DNA of 64,000 bases from SHWB01 sp050246875 (GCA_050246875.1 JBFWVF010000008.1:1-64000), one strand, 5' to 3'; positions 7,985 to 17,179 are shown, counted from the first letter of the stretch. Made by a program: numbers and translations. The notes: generated from the letters alone by a model not told the origin.

Positions 7985-9495
7985 CGGCAACCGCCGGCGA
8001 TCGGCACGACCGGACGCGCGCCTCGCCGGTGGTCCGGGCGACCCGCGCCTTCACCCTCATCGCCGTCGTCTGCGCCGTCTTCGCCGATTTCGAGGTGCAG
8101 GCCCTGCACCCCTGGCTGGAACTGGGCCGGCTCGGCCTCGGCTTCGTCACGCCGGACTTCCTCGCCACCGAAGACCTGTTCGGCGCCGTGCTGCGAACCA
8201 TGGCGATGGCCTTCCTCGCCGTGGTCGTCGCCGCGCCACTGGGCTTCCTGCTCTGCCTCGTCTATCCGCGCTCGCAGGCCGTGCGGGTCGCCTGCGCCTT
8301 CCTGCGCTCGATCCACGAGCTGTTCTGGGCACTGATCCTGATCCAGCTCTTCGGCCTGTCGGCGACCAGCGGCGTGCTGGCCATCGTCATTCCCTTCACC
8401 TGCATCTTCGCCAAGGTCTTCTCGGAGATTCTGGAGGAAGGCGACCGCCGGCCCGCCGAGGCCATCCCGGGGCGGCCGGGCTTCGTCTCGCGCTTCCTCT
8501 ATGGCGAACTGCCGGACCTGTCCGGCCAGATCGTCACCTACACGCTCTACCGCGTCGAATGCGCCCTGCGGTCGAGCGCGGTGATGGGCTTCGTCGGCCT
8601 GCCGACGCTGGGCTTCCACCTCGAAAGCGCCTTCCGGCAGGGACATTATTCCGAGGCCGGCGCGATCCTGCTGCTGGTCTACGCCGCCATCGCCACGGTG
8701 CGGCTGTGGTTCCGGCCGATCCTGTTCCCGTTCTTCCTCGCCGTCGCGCTGTGGGTGCTGCCCTTCGGCGCCGACGTGTCCGTCGCCAACATCGTCCGCT
8801 TCCTCACCGTCGACATCGTGCCGGCACCGCTGCGCAACGACCAGGGCCTCGCCGCCTTCGCCGACTGGCTGTGGATGCTGGCGTCGACCCAGGCCGGGCC
8901 GGGCCTGCTCAACACCATCATTCTGACGCAGATGTCGCTGGTCGCGGCCGGCGCCGTGACGCTGCTGGCCTTTCCGCTGGCGTCACGGCGCTTCGCCGGC
9001 CCGCGCGGACGCATCGCCGGGCATGTCTTCCTCGTCGTCGTGCGTTCGACGCCGGAATACATCATCGCCTACATGGTGCTGCTGATCTGCGGGCCGTCGA
9101 TGCTGCCGGCGTTCGTGGCGCTGTCGCTGCACAACGGCGCCATCATCGGCCACCTCATCGCCCGCCTGACCGACACCCTGCCGCTGCGCGACGACGCGCC
9201 CAAGGGCGCCGATCTGTGGGCCTTCGAGGCAGTGCCGCGCGTCTACGGGCAGTTCCTCGCCTTCCTGTTCTACCGCTGGGAGATCATCTTCCGCGAGACG
9301 GCCATCCTCGGCATCCTCGGCGTCCACACGCTGGGATTCTTCGTCGACAGCGCCATCTCCGAGTTGCGCTTCGACCGCGCCATCGCCCTGATCGCCGTCA
9401 CCGGCCTCGCCGGCATGACCATCAACTGGATCTCGACCACCGTGCGCCGCCGCCTGCGCCTGCCGGTGAACATCGACGACGCGCGGGCGCGCTGA
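7981..9495 (+). CDS. phnE: PhnE-type permease, two transmembrane modules fused
   Basis: A 504-residue membrane protein containing two copies of the PhnE/BPD permease domain. The first spans about residues 60-240, with FGAVLRTMAMAFLAVVVAAP and later SSAVMGFVGLPTLGFHLESA. The second spans about 295-490, with LLNTIILTQMSLVAAGAVTL and later ETAILGILGVHTLGFFVDSA. The repeated 'xxGFxGxxTLGFxxxSA' coupling regions show an internal duplication. One polypeptide would therefore supply both permease halves for PhnC and PhnD. Translation is coupled to phnC by a 4-nt overlap. Confidence 0.9.
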   Translation: MTATAGDRHDRTRASPVVRATRAFTLIAVVCAVFADFEVQALHPWLELGRLGLGFVTPDFLATEDLFGAVLRTMAMAFLAVVVAAPLGFLLCLVYPRSQAVRVACAFLRSIHELFWALILIQLFGLSATSGVLAIVIPFTCIFAKVFSEILEEGDRRPAEAIPGRPGFVSRFLYGELPDLSGQIVTYTLYRVECALRSSAVMGFVGLPTLGFHLESAFRQGHYSEAGAILLLVYAAIATVRLWFRPILFPFFLAVALWVLPFGADVSVANIVRFLTVDIVPAPLRNDQGLAAFADWLWMLASTQAGPGLLNTIILTQMSLVAAGAVTLLAFPLASRRFAGPRGRIAGHVFLVVVRSTPEYIIAYMVLLICGPSMLPAFVALSLHNGAIIGHLIARLTDTLPLRDDAPKGADLWAFEAVPRVYGQFLAFLFYRWEIIFRETAILGILGVHTLGFFVDSAISELRFDRAIALIAVTGLAGMTINWISTTVRRRLRLPVNIDDARAR

Positions 9496-9578
9496 GCCTC
9501 AACTGGTATGTCGATCCGGGCGAGCATCATCGGCAAATTTCTGGTAGGGTTTTTGCGAAATCGACTTTGAAATAGGCC

Positions 9579-9779
9579 ATGAGCAAAAAGCGCAGCGACC
9601 AGAAGCGTGCATCGGTCACCGGCTCGGCAGTTCTTACACAGCGGGACGCCGACCGTTTTCGCGTGGCTGCGAAAAAATACGCCGCCGCAGCCAACAAGTC
9701 ACAAAAAACGGCGCAAGATACGTTGAAATCATTAGGTCTTTATACGCCAACAGGCAAGTTGGCGAAGCGCTACGGCTGA
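9579..9779 (+). CDS. Small basic protein, putative antitoxin of the 9.6-10.4 kb cassette
   Basis: A 66-residue Lys/Ala-rich protein (MSKKRSDQKRASVTGSAVL, then LTQRDADRFRVAAKKYAAAA, ending LYTPTGKLAKRYG). A helical middle with a conserved-looking basic tail suggests DNA or partner binding, but I do not recognise a family. The gene stands in a stretch visibly richer in A and T than its surroundings (for example CAAAAAACG, TTGAAATCATTAGG), hinting at acquisition from elsewhere. It ends 3 bp before the next gene, so the two should be co-expressed; the small-then-large order is typical of toxin-antitoxin pairs. Confidence 0.65.
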   Translation: MSKKRSDQKRASVTGSAVLTQRDADRFRVAAKKYAAAANKSQKTAQDTLKSLGLYTPTGKLAKRYG

Positions 9780-9782
9780 CAA

Positions 9783-10370
9783 GTGCATCGGCTGTCGGCA
9801 GCCTTCTTTCTTGGCTATCACGGCTGCGACAGCGCCGTTGCCAACGCCCTGATTTCCGGCTCCGATTTCAAGCCCAGCAACAACGACTACGACTGGCTCG
9901 GCCCCGGTATCTACTTCTGGGAAGCCAATCCGGTTCGCGGGCTGGAGTTCGCCAAGGAACTCAGGGCCTTGAAGCGTGGTCCAGCCATCGCGACGCCGGC
10001 CGTGGTCGGCGCGGTAATCGAACCCGGATTGTGCCTCGACCTGACGACTTCGGCCGGCATCCAGCACGTCCGCGAAGCCCATGGTCGACTGGTCGAAATT
10101 GCAGCCACTGCCGGCTATCCATTGCCGAAAAACAGTCCCGATCCTGACAAGCTCAGGCGAAATCTCGACTGTGCGGTCATTACGCTGTTGCATCAGGTAC
10201 GACGCGAAGCAGGCGAGCCGCCCATCGATACAGTCCGCGGCGTCTTCATCGAAGGCCAGCCAATCTTCGGCGGTTCCGGCTTCCGCGATAAGACCCACAT
10301 CCAGATTTGCGTTTGCAACCCCGACTGCATCAAAGGGGTCTTTCGCGTCCCAGCGAGCCAGCTTACGTAG
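9783..10370 (+). CDS. Hypothetical protein, possible PARP-like ADP-ribosyltransferase toxin
   Basis: A 195-residue protein starting at GTG 9783. The N-terminus has FFLGYHGCDSAVA (His 13 in a Y-H-G motif) and then YDWLGPGIYFWEANPVRGL (Tyr 44 in G-x-Y-F). This His...Tyr arrangement resembles the H and Y motifs of diphtheria-toxin/PARP-type ADP-ribosyltransferases. Near the C-terminus, GVFIEGQPIFGGSGF and KTHIQICV could carry the third catalytic position (Glu 157 or the Gln of HIQI), which I cannot decide. There is no signal peptide. Together with the small basic protein just upstream it has the layout of a toxin-antitoxin module. The functional call is inference; the gene itself is well supported. 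Confidence 0.7.
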   Translation: MHRLSAAFFLGYHGCDSAVANALISGSDFKPSNNDYDWLGPGIYFWEANPVRGLEFAKELRALKRGPAIATPAVVGAVIEPGLCLDLTTSAGIQHVREAHGRLVEIAATAGYPLPKNSPDPDKLRRNLDCAVITLLHQVRREAGEPPIDTVRGVFIEGQPIFGGSGFRDKTHIQICVCNPDCIKGVFRVPASQLT

Positions 10371-10417
10371 TCGTCGTTCATCCGCGCCGGCAGCGGTCGC
10401 GCACCACGTACTGATCG

Positions 10418-11128
10418 TCAGTCCGCCCCCGCCCGCTGACAGAGATACTCCCATGCGCGGTCGAGCGGCACCGGCGACTGGGTGGCGGCGGCGGCCATGG
10501 TGACCTCGCCGTCGCTGAGGAAGACCGGCTCGCCGAGTTGCATGGCAGCGAGCTGCACCGCGGCGTTGACCTGCAGGTAGACGGCGGTGATCACGGCAGC
10601 CTTCAGCGTCGGGCCGGCGACGACAGCGCCGTGGCCGCGCATCAGCAGGCAGGCGCCGGCGCCCATCGTGCGGGCGAGGTCGCGGCCCTGCGTCATGTCG
10701 CGCACCAGCAGGTCGGTATCGCCGAAGGTATCGCGGATGTCCCAGACCGGCGCCGCGCCGCCCATGCCGGCGGCGAGGTGGAACAGCGGGCGCAGCGGCG
10801 ACTTGCTGACGGCGAAGGGCAGCACGGCGGCGGCGTGGCTGTGGACCACCGCCGTCACGTCGGGCCGTACCTCGTAGACGGCACCATGGATCATGCGTTC
10901 GAGGTAGACCGCCCTGCCCCGCTGGTCGACGGGCGTGCCGTCCTGCTCGAACTCCATGAGATCGGCGAGGGTGACCAGCGCCGGTCCCAGCGAGCGCGCC
11001 AGCACGTAGCGGCCCGGCCGCCCGGGATGGCGGATGCTGACATGGCCAAAGGCGTCGACCACGCCTTCTTTCGCCAGGATGCGGTTGGCGGCGACGAGGT
11101 CGCGGTACTCGGGGCGGTCTTCCAGCAT
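10418..11128 (-). CDS. Class II aldolase/adducin family protein
   Basis: A 236-residue protein of the class II aldolase/adducin fold (PF00596). It shows NRILAKEGVVDAFGHVSIRH at the N-terminus, the metal-binding pair in VVHSHAAAVLPFAV (about residue 95) and a second His cluster in LLMRGHGAVVAG (about 165). These residues hold Zn2+ in fuculose-phosphate aldolase-type enzymes, and the same family includes decarboxylases and dehydratases of aromatic pathways. It is divergent from the HpaB-type monooxygenase gene, with 114 bp between, so a shared catabolic role is likely but the substrate is unknown. Confidence 0.88.
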   Translation of the reverse strand: MLEDRPEYRDLVAANRILAKEGVVDAFGHVSIRHPGRPGRYVLARSLGPALVTLADLMEFEQDGTPVDQRGRAVYLERMIHGAVYEVRPDVTAVVHSHAAAVLPFAVSKSPLRPLFHLAAGMGGAAPVWDIRDTFGDTDLLVRDMTQGRDLARTMGAGACLLMRGHGAVVAGPTLKAAVITAVYLQVNAAVQLAAMQLGEPVFLSDGEVTMAAAATQSPVPLDRAWEYLCQRAGAD

Positions 11129-11242
11129 GGGCTACTACCACTCTGCCGTGCAACGGCGACAGTATGCGATACGATGCCGCCCTCGGCGCAAGCGCCGCCG
11201 GCAGGACCGGAGCGACGCCGCACGACCAGGGGGGGAACGCTC

Positions 11243-12847
11243 ATGCCCGACACGACGCGTCCGACGCCGGAAGCCTTCGCCGCGCTGCCCGAAACCATCG
11301 GCAAGGTCGCGGTATCGCGGCCGCAGACCGGGGCCGAGTACCTGGCGTCGCTCGACGACGGCCGCGAGGTCTACATCTACGGCGAGCGGGTGGCGAAGGT
11401 CACCGGGCACCCGGCCTTCCGCAACACCGCGCGCATGGTCGCCCGCCTCTACGATGCGCTGCACGACCCGGCGCGCAAGGACAAGCTGCTACTGCCGACC
11501 GACACCGGCAACGGCGGCATGACGCAGGCCTTCTTCAAGGCACCGAAGACGCTGGAGGAGATGCTGGCCGGGCGCGAGGCCATCGCCGAATGGGCGCGCC
11601 TGACCTATGGCTGGCTCGGCCGCGCGCCGGACTACAAGGCAGCCTTCCTCGCCACGCTCGGCGCCAACGCCGATTTCTACGACCCGCACCAGGACAATGC
11701 GCGGCGCTGGTACAAGTTCAGCCAGGAACGCGTGCCGTTCATCAACCACGCCATCATCCACCCGCCGGTCGACCGCGACCGACCACCCAACGAGGTCGGC
11801 GACGTCTGCTGCCATGTCGAAAAGGAGACGGACGCCGGCATCGTCGTGTCCGGCGCCAAGGTGGTCGCGACCGGCTCGGTGCTGACCAACTACACGTTCG
11901 TCGCCCATCACGGGCTGATCCCGGTGCAGGACAGGAAGTTCGCCGTCGTCTTCATGATCCCGACCAACGCGCCGGGCGTGAAGTTCATCTGCCGCGCTTC
12001 CTACGAGATGTCGGCGACGGCGATGGGCTCGCCCTTCGACTATCCGCTGTCGAGCCGCATCGACGAGAACGACGCGGTGTTCATCATGGACAAGGTGCTG
12101 GTGCCCTGGGAGAACGTGTTCGTCTATGGCGACATCGACAAGGCCAACAACTTCTTCCCGCGCACGGGCTTCCTGCCGCGCTTCGTCGTCCACGGCTGCA
12201 CCCGCCTCGCGGTGAAGCTCGACTTCATCGCCGGCCTGTTGCTGAAGGCGACCGAGGCCGCCGGCACCAAGGACTATCGCGGCGTGCAGGCCAATGTCGG
12301 CGAGGTGATCGCCTGGCGTAACCTGTTCTGGGCGCTGTCCGACGCCATGGTCCGCGACCCCAAGCCGTGGATCGCCGACTACAAGCTGCCGAACATGGAC
12401 CCCGGCAACGCCTACGCCATCATCGCCACCATGGCGTACTCGAAGATCAAGTACATCATCGAGCAGACGGTCGCCTCGGGTCTCATCTACCTCAATTCGC
12501 ACGCCCGCGACTTCTCGAACCCGGATATCCGCCCCTACATCGACCGCTACATGCGCGGCTCCAACGGCTACACCGCCGAGGCGCGGGTCAAGCTGCTGAA
12601 GCTGCTGTGGGACTGCATCGGCAGCGAGTTCGGCGGCCGGCACGAGCTGTACGAGATCAACTACGGCGGCTCGACCGAGGAGATAAGGCGCTACTGCCTG
12701 TTCGGCGCCCAGGCGTCGGGCAATGCCGACCGCTTCAAGGGCTTCGCCGAGCAGTGCATGGCCGAATACGACCTCGACGGCTGGCGCGTCCCGGACCTCA
12801 CCGATCCGGGCGACCTCAGCTACCACGTCATGCGCGGGGCGAAGTAG
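11243..12847 (+). CDS. HpaB-family flavin-dependent hydroxylase (4-hydroxyphenylacetate 3-monooxygenase type)
   Basis: A 534-residue protein of the HpaB/PvcC acyl-CoA-dehydrogenase-fold monooxygenases. Typical segments are FINHAIIHPPVDRDRP, VEKETDAGIVVSGAKVVAT (about residue 195), SSRIDENDAVFIMDKVLVPW (about 270) and the C-terminal FGGRHELYEINYGGSTEE. Such enzymes use FADH2 from a separate reductase to ortho-hydroxylate phenols; no reductase gene is adjacent. The related 4-hydroxybutyryl-CoA dehydratases share the fold, but the VVATGSVLTN region favours a hydroxylase. The start follows GGGGGGAAC. The 3' end overlaps the convergent acyl-CoA synthetase by 20 bp. Confidence 0.85.
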   Translation: MPDTTRPTPEAFAALPETIGKVAVSRPQTGAEYLASLDDGREVYIYGERVAKVTGHPAFRNTARMVARLYDALHDPARKDKLLLPTDTGNGGMTQAFFKAPKTLEEMLAGREAIAEWARLTYGWLGRAPDYKAAFLATLGANADFYDPHQDNARRWYKFSQERVPFINHAIIHPPVDRDRPPNEVGDVCCHVEKETDAGIVVSGAKVVATGSVLTNYTFVAHHGLIPVQDRKFAVVFMIPTNAPGVKFICRASYEMSATAMGSPFDYPLSSRIDENDAVFIMDKVLVPWENVFVYGDIDKANNFFPRTGFLPRFVVHGCTRLAVKLDFIAGLLLKATEAAGTKDYRGVQANVGEVIAWRNLFWALSDAMVRDPKPWIADYKLPNMDPGNAYAIIATMAYSKIKYIIEQTVASGLIYLNSHARDFSNPDIRPYIDRYMRGSNGYTAEARVKLLKLLWDCIGSEFGGRHELYEINYGGSTEEIRRYCLFGAQASGNADRFKGFAEQCMAEYDLDGWRVPDLTDPGDLSYHVMRGAK

Positions 12848-14489
12848 GCGACGGCGGCGCAGCGGCCTCGCGCTCGCGCAGCACCTTGCGCTGGATCTTG
12901 CCGGTCGTGGTCAGCGGCAGTTCGGCGACGTACTCGACCTCGCGCGGGTACTGATAGGCGGCGAGGCGCGTGCGGACATGGGTCTGGATCGAGGCCGTCA
13001 GGTCGGCGTGCGGCGCGACGCCGTCATTGAGGATGATGAACGCCTTGATGCGCTCGCCGGTGCGCGCGTCGGGCACGCCGACGACGGCGGCCATCCGCAC
13101 CGCCGGGTGCGCGATCAGGCAATCCTCGATCTCGCCGGGGCCGACCCGATAGCCGGCGGTCTTGATCACGTCATCGGCGCGGCCGACGAACCAGAACCAG
13201 CCCTCCTCGTCCTGCCGGCCGGTGTCGCCGAGCACCAGCCAGCGCCGGCCGTCCCAGCCTTCGCGGTACTTCCCGGCTGTGGCGTCGGGCCGGTTCCAGT
13301 AGCCGAGGAAGTGGATGGGGTCGGGCGCGGCCATGCAGATGTCGCCCAGTTCGCCGGCCGCTACGCGGTTACCGCCGGCATCGAGAATGGCGACGTCGCG
13401 TCCCGGCACGGCGCGGCCCAGCGCGCCGGGCGGCCCCTCCGGCCCCGGCGCGGCGTTGATCGTCGCGAGGTTGGCTTCCGTCTGGCCGAAGCCCTGGTTC
13501 AGCACCGGCGACAGGGCGCCGCGGACCCAGTCCGTCAGTTCGGCGCCGAACGCCTCGCCGCCCGCGAACATGACGCGCAGGCGATGGGGGAAGCGCCGCG
13601 CAATGTCGGGCACGGTGCGGAAGGTCTTGAGCGCCGTCGGCGGCACGAAGCCGCAGGTCACGCCGGCCTCGGCCATGAAGGCCAGCGCCTCTTCGGGGTC
13701 GAAGCGGGCCATGCGCCAGGCCACCAGCGGCACGTTGTGGTGCAGCGCCGGCCAGACTCCGCTGCCCAGGCCGCCGATCCAGGCCCAGTCGGCCGGCGTC
13801 CAGAACACGTCGCCCGGTTGCGGGAAATGCCCGAGCAGCAGCTCGTTGCCGGGCATGTGGCCGGCGAGCACGCGGTGGCCGTGCAGTGCGCCCTTGGGCG
13901 GGCCGGTCGTGCCCGAGGTGTAGATCAGCAGGGCCGGATCGTCGGCCGCCGTATCGACGGTGGCAAAGCGGTCCGAGGCGCGCTCGAGCAGCGCGTGGTA
14001 GCCGACCGCCCCGCCCTCGCCGGCGCCGTCGATCGACAGCACCAGTTCGAGCGCCGGCAGACTGTCGCGCAGCGCCGCCAGCTTCGCCGCGCCTGCCGCG
14101 TCCGTGACGACGGCGCGCGCGGCGCAGTCTCCGAGCCGGAAGGCGAGCGCGTCGGCGCCGAACTGCGCCGTCATCGGCACCGTCACCATGCCGGCCTTGG
14201 CGATGGCGATGTGCGCCGCCACAGTCTCCGGCGCCTGCGGCAGCAGCACGCCGACACGGTCGCCGCGCGCGATTCCGTGCGTCACCAGCACGTTGGCAAG
14301 GCGATTGGCCTGGCCGCGCAGCTCGCCCACCGTCCAGCGGCGCAGCGAGGCGTCGGGCAGGCGCTGGATGACCGCGATCGCATCGGCGCGATGGGCGTCG
14401 ATCAGCGCCGCGCCCATGTTGAAACGCGCGGGCAAGTCCCAGCGGAAAGACGCGCGCAGGGCCGACCAGCTCTCCGCACGCGCGATCAT
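12828..14489 (-). CDS. AMP-forming acyl-CoA synthetase (copy 2 of a tandem pair)
   Basis: A 553-residue ANL-superfamily ligase that activates a carboxylic acid to its CoA thioester via an acyl-adenylate. The AMP-binding P-loop is LLIYTSGTTGPPKGALHGH (about residue 187). Further motifs are WTPADWAWIGG, GQTEAN (about 343), the hinge LGDTGRQDEEGWFWFVGRAD (about 420) and the C-terminal catalytic Lys in TTTGKIQRKVLRE. It closely resembles the next gene upstream, 6 bp away, in length and motif text, so the pair arose by duplication and may now serve different acids. It lacks a long-chain insertion, suggesting short- or medium-chain or aromatic substrates. Confidence 0.92.
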   Translation of the reverse strand: MIARAESWSALRASFRWDLPARFNMGAALIDAHRADAIAVIQRLPDASLRRWTVGELRGQANRLANVLVTHGIARGDRVGVLLPQAPETVAAHIAIAKAGMVTVPMTAQFGADALAFRLGDCAARAVVTDAAGAAKLAALRDSLPALELVLSIDGAGEGGAVGYHALLERASDRFATVDTAADDPALLIYTSGTTGPPKGALHGHRVLAGHMPGNELLLGHFPQPGDVFWTPADWAWIGGLGSGVWPALHHNVPLVAWRMARFDPEEALAFMAEAGVTCGFVPPTALKTFRTVPDIARRFPHRLRVMFAGGEAFGAELTDWVRGALSPVLNQGFGQTEANLATINAAPGPEGPPGALGRAVPGRDVAILDAGGNRVAAGELGDICMAAPDPIHFLGYWNRPDATAGKYREGWDGRRWLVLGDTGRQDEEGWFWFVGRADDVIKTAGYRVGPGEIEDCLIAHPAVRMAAVVGVPDARTGERIKAFIILNDGVAPHADLTASIQTHVRTRLAAYQYPREVEYVAELPLTTTGKIQRKVLREREAAAPPSPTSPRA

Positions 14490-14495
14490 GCGTTT

Positions 14496-16142
14496 CTAGC
14501 GTCCGCCCGCCGCCTGCTTCGCCACCTCGCGCTCGCGCAGCACCTTGCGCTGGATCTTGCCGGTGGTGGTCATCGGCAGTTCGGTGACGAACTCGACCTC
14601 GCGCGGGTACTCGTGCGCGGCGAGGCGCGTCTTGACGTGGTCCTGGATCGACTTCGTCAGTTCGGGCGACGGTGCATGGCCCTCGTTGAGGATGACGAAC
14701 GCCTTCACCCGCTCGCCACGCTCCTTGTCCGGCACGCCGACGACGGCGGACATGAACACCGCCGGATGGGCGATCAGACTGTCCTCGACCTCGCTCGGCC
14801 CGATGCGGTAGCCGGCCGAGTTGATCACGTCGTCGGCGCGGCCGACGAAGAAGATCCAGCCGTCCTCGTCCATCTTCACCGTATCGCCGGTATACATCCA
14901 CTTCTCGCCGGCGGCGTTGGTGACGAACTTCTCGGCTGTCGCCTCGGGCCGCTTCCAGTATTCGAGGAACATCACCGGGTCGGGCGCCTTGACCGAGAGA
15001 TTGCCGAGACTGCCGCGCGGCACTTCCTCGCCGGCCTCGTCGAGCACCTTGAGGTCATGGCCCGGCGCCGCCCGGCCCATCGAGCCCGGCGGGTTGCTCA
15101 TGATCGTGCCGCAGCAGCCGACGATGACGTTGGCCTCGGTCTGGCCGTAGGCCTCGTTGATGGTGACGCCGAGGGTATCGCGGCCCCAGCCCATCAACTC
15201 CGTGCCCAGCGCCTCGCCACCCGAGAAGACCGTCCGCAGGCCGTAGTTCCAGCGCTGGCGCGCGTTCGGCACCTGGCGCAGCAACTTGAGCGCGGTCGGC
15301 GGCAGGAAGGCGGTGTTGATGCCGTGGCGCGCCATCAGGGCGAAGGTCGCCTCGGGATCGAGCTTGCCCGGCGGGTTGATGACCTGCGGCACGCCGCGAT
15401 AGAGCGCCGGCATCATCACGTCGAACAGGCCGCCGATCCACGCCCAGTCGGCCGGCGTCCAGGCGACGTCGCCCGGCTGCGGGAAGAAGTCGAAGATCAT
15501 CTCGACGCCCGGCATGTGGCCGATCAGCGTGCGGTGCGCGTGCAGCGCGCCCTTCGGCGGCCCTGTGGTGCCGGAGGTATAGATCAGGAGGCCCGGCTCC
15601 TCCGACGCGGTGTCGACGGGCGTGAAGCGGTCCGACGCCTGCTCGATTTCCAGGTAGAAATCGAGGGCGCCCTCGGCCGGCCCGTCGATCGACAGCACGA
15701 GCTTGAGGTCGGGAAGGCGGTCGCGGATCTGCGCGATCTTGGCGGCGTTGGCGCGGTTGGTAACGACCACACGAGCGCCGGAATCGCGCAGCCGGTATTC
15801 CAGCGCGTCAGCGCCGAACAGCACGAACAACGGCAGGACGATGAAGCCGGCACGGTAGATCGCCATGTGGGCGACCGTGTTCTCGGGCGCCTGCGGCAGC
15901 AGGATCGCCGCGCGGTCGCCACGCTGCAGGCCGGCCGCGACCAGCCGGTTGGCGAGGCGGTTGGACAGCTTCTTCAGGTCGCCGAAGGTGTATTCGCGCA
16001 CCGTGCCATCGGGCAGCGGATGGATCAGCGCCACGTCGCGCTGGCGCTGCCGGTCGCAGATCGCGACGCCCATGTTGAAGCGCTCGGGGATGCGCCAGCG
16101 ATGGCGCGCCCGCATTTCCTGGTAACTGGCTGCCGGCTTCAC
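14496..16142 (-). CDS. AMP-forming acyl-CoA synthetase (copy 1 of a tandem pair)
   Basis: A 548-residue acyl-CoA synthetase starting at GTG 16142 after GGGGAGCGAG. It has the P-loop LLIYTSGTTGPPKGALHAH, then WTPADWAWIGGLFDVMMPAL, AYGQTEANV, YTGDTVKMDEDGWIFFVGRA and the terminal TTTGKIQRKVLREREVAK. N-terminal and core motifs are shared almost word for word with the downstream paralogue (RFNMG, PQAPE, GRADDVI). It is first in the two-gene operon and divergent from a dienoyl-CoA-reductase-like SDR, so the unit probably feeds an unusual fatty or aromatic acid into beta-oxidation. Confidence 0.93.
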   Translation of the reverse strand: MKPAASYQEMRARHRWRIPERFNMGVAICDRQRQRDVALIHPLPDGTVREYTFGDLKKLSNRLANRLVAAGLQRGDRAAILLPQAPENTVAHMAIYRAGFIVLPLFVLFGADALEYRLRDSGARVVVTNRANAAKIAQIRDRLPDLKLVLSIDGPAEGALDFYLEIEQASDRFTPVDTASEEPGLLIYTSGTTGPPKGALHAHRTLIGHMPGVEMIFDFFPQPGDVAWTPADWAWIGGLFDVMMPALYRGVPQVINPPGKLDPEATFALMARHGINTAFLPPTALKLLRQVPNARQRWNYGLRTVFSGGEALGTELMGWGRDTLGVTINEAYGQTEANVIVGCCGTIMSNPPGSMGRAAPGHDLKVLDEAGEEVPRGSLGNLSVKAPDPVMFLEYWKRPEATAEKFVTNAAGEKWMYTGDTVKMDEDGWIFFVGRADDVINSAGYRIGPSEVEDSLIAHPAVFMSAVVGVPDKERGERVKAFVILNEGHAPSPELTKSIQDHVKTRLAAHEYPREVEFVTELPMTTTGKIQRKVLREREVAKQAAGGR

Positions 16143-16314
16143 GCGCTCGCTCCCCTGACACCGTGCTTGTCGTTGCTGCCACGTTAGTGCCGGGAGCCGC
16201 GGCGAGGCAATCGGCGCCGCTCGGCCGGCAAGACGGCCGCGCGTGGATCTCGCCGCCCGCCGGATCGCGCCCTATGCTGCCGGCCGCACAAGGACCGGAC
16301 GGACAGGGGCAACG

Positions 16315-17151
16315 ATGTTCAAGGACGACCTGCTCAAGGGAAAGCGCATCCTCATCACCGGCGGCGGCACCGGGCTCGGCAAGGCCATGGGCGCCCGCTT
16401 CATGGAGCTGGGCGCCGATATCGCCATCTGCGGCCGGCGCGAGGCGGTACTGAAGGAGACAGCCGCCGAACACGAGGCGCGCTTCGGCCGCAAGGTCGCC
16501 ACGCACACGGTCGACATCCGCGACGCCGCGGCCGTCGACGCCATGGTCGGCGCGCTGTGGGCTGACCGGCCGCTCGACGCGCTCATCAACAATGCCGCCG
16601 GCAACTTCATCGCCAAGTACGAGACGCTGTCGCCGCGCGCCGTCGACGCCGTGCTCGGCATCGTGCTGAACGGCTCGGCCTACTGCACCTTGTCGTGCGG
16701 CAAGCGCTGGATCGCCGAGGGCCGCAAGGGCAACGTGCTGTCGATGGTGACGACCTATGCCTGGACCGGCTCGGCCTACGTCGTGCCGTCGGCGATGGGC
16801 AAGGCCGGCGTACTGGCGATGACGCGCTCGCTCGCCGCCGAGTGGGGGCCGAAAGGCATCCGCCTCAATGCCATCGCGCCGGGCCCCTTCCCCACCGAGG
16901 GCGCATGGAGCCGGTTGCTGCCGAGCGCGCGCTTCGAGACCCTGTTCGAGACGCGCACGCCGCTGCGCCGCCACGGCGACCATCAGGAACTGGTCGATCT
17001 CGCGGCCTATCTCATGGCCGACGGTTCCGGCTACATCACCGGCGAGGTCGTCACCATCGACGGCGGCGAATGGGTCGGCAACGCCGGCGAGTTCAACTTC
17101 ATCCAGGACGTCACCGACGAGGAATGGGCGGAGTACCGTTCGCGGCGGTAG
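16315..17151 (+). CDS. SDR, 2,4-dienoyl-CoA reductase (DECR) type
   Basis: A 278-residue short-chain dehydrogenase. The NADP(H) loop is ITGGGTGLGKAMG (about residue 16), followed by INNAAGNFIAKYETLSPRAV. The catalytic region reads YVVPSAMGKAGVLAMTRSLA: the usual YxxxK Tyr position is occupied by Ser while Lys is kept, as in mitochondrial-type 2,4-dienoyl-CoA reductases. The C-terminal half (EWGPKGIRLNAIAPGPFPTE, DGGEWVGNAGEFN) also follows that group. It would reduce dienoyl-CoA esters during unsaturated fatty acid oxidation, in keeping with the divergent acyl-CoA synthetases. The iron alcohol dehydrogenase follows 28 bp downstream. Confidence 0.85.
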   Translation: MFKDDLLKGKRILITGGGTGLGKAMGARFMELGADIAICGRREAVLKETAAEHEARFGRKVATHTVDIRDAAAVDAMVGALWADRPLDALINNAAGNFIAKYETLSPRAVDAVLGIVLNGSAYCTLSCGKRWIAEGRKGNVLSMVTTYAWTGSAYVVPSAMGKAGVLAMTRSLAAEWGPKGIRLNAIAPGPFPTEGAWSRLLPSARFETLFETRTPLRRHGDHQELVDLAAYLMADGSGYITGEVVTIDGGEWVGNAGEFNFIQDVTDEEWAEYRSRR

Positions 17152-17179
17152 GTGCCCGGCCCTGACAGGAAGACGATCC

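Noticed and set aside
12723..16187. 1154-codon plus-strand frame across the two acyl-CoA synthetases
   Set aside because: Antisense shadow; its internal repeats (for example LALDLAG, GRRPG) only mirror the duplication of the synthetase genes on the other strand.
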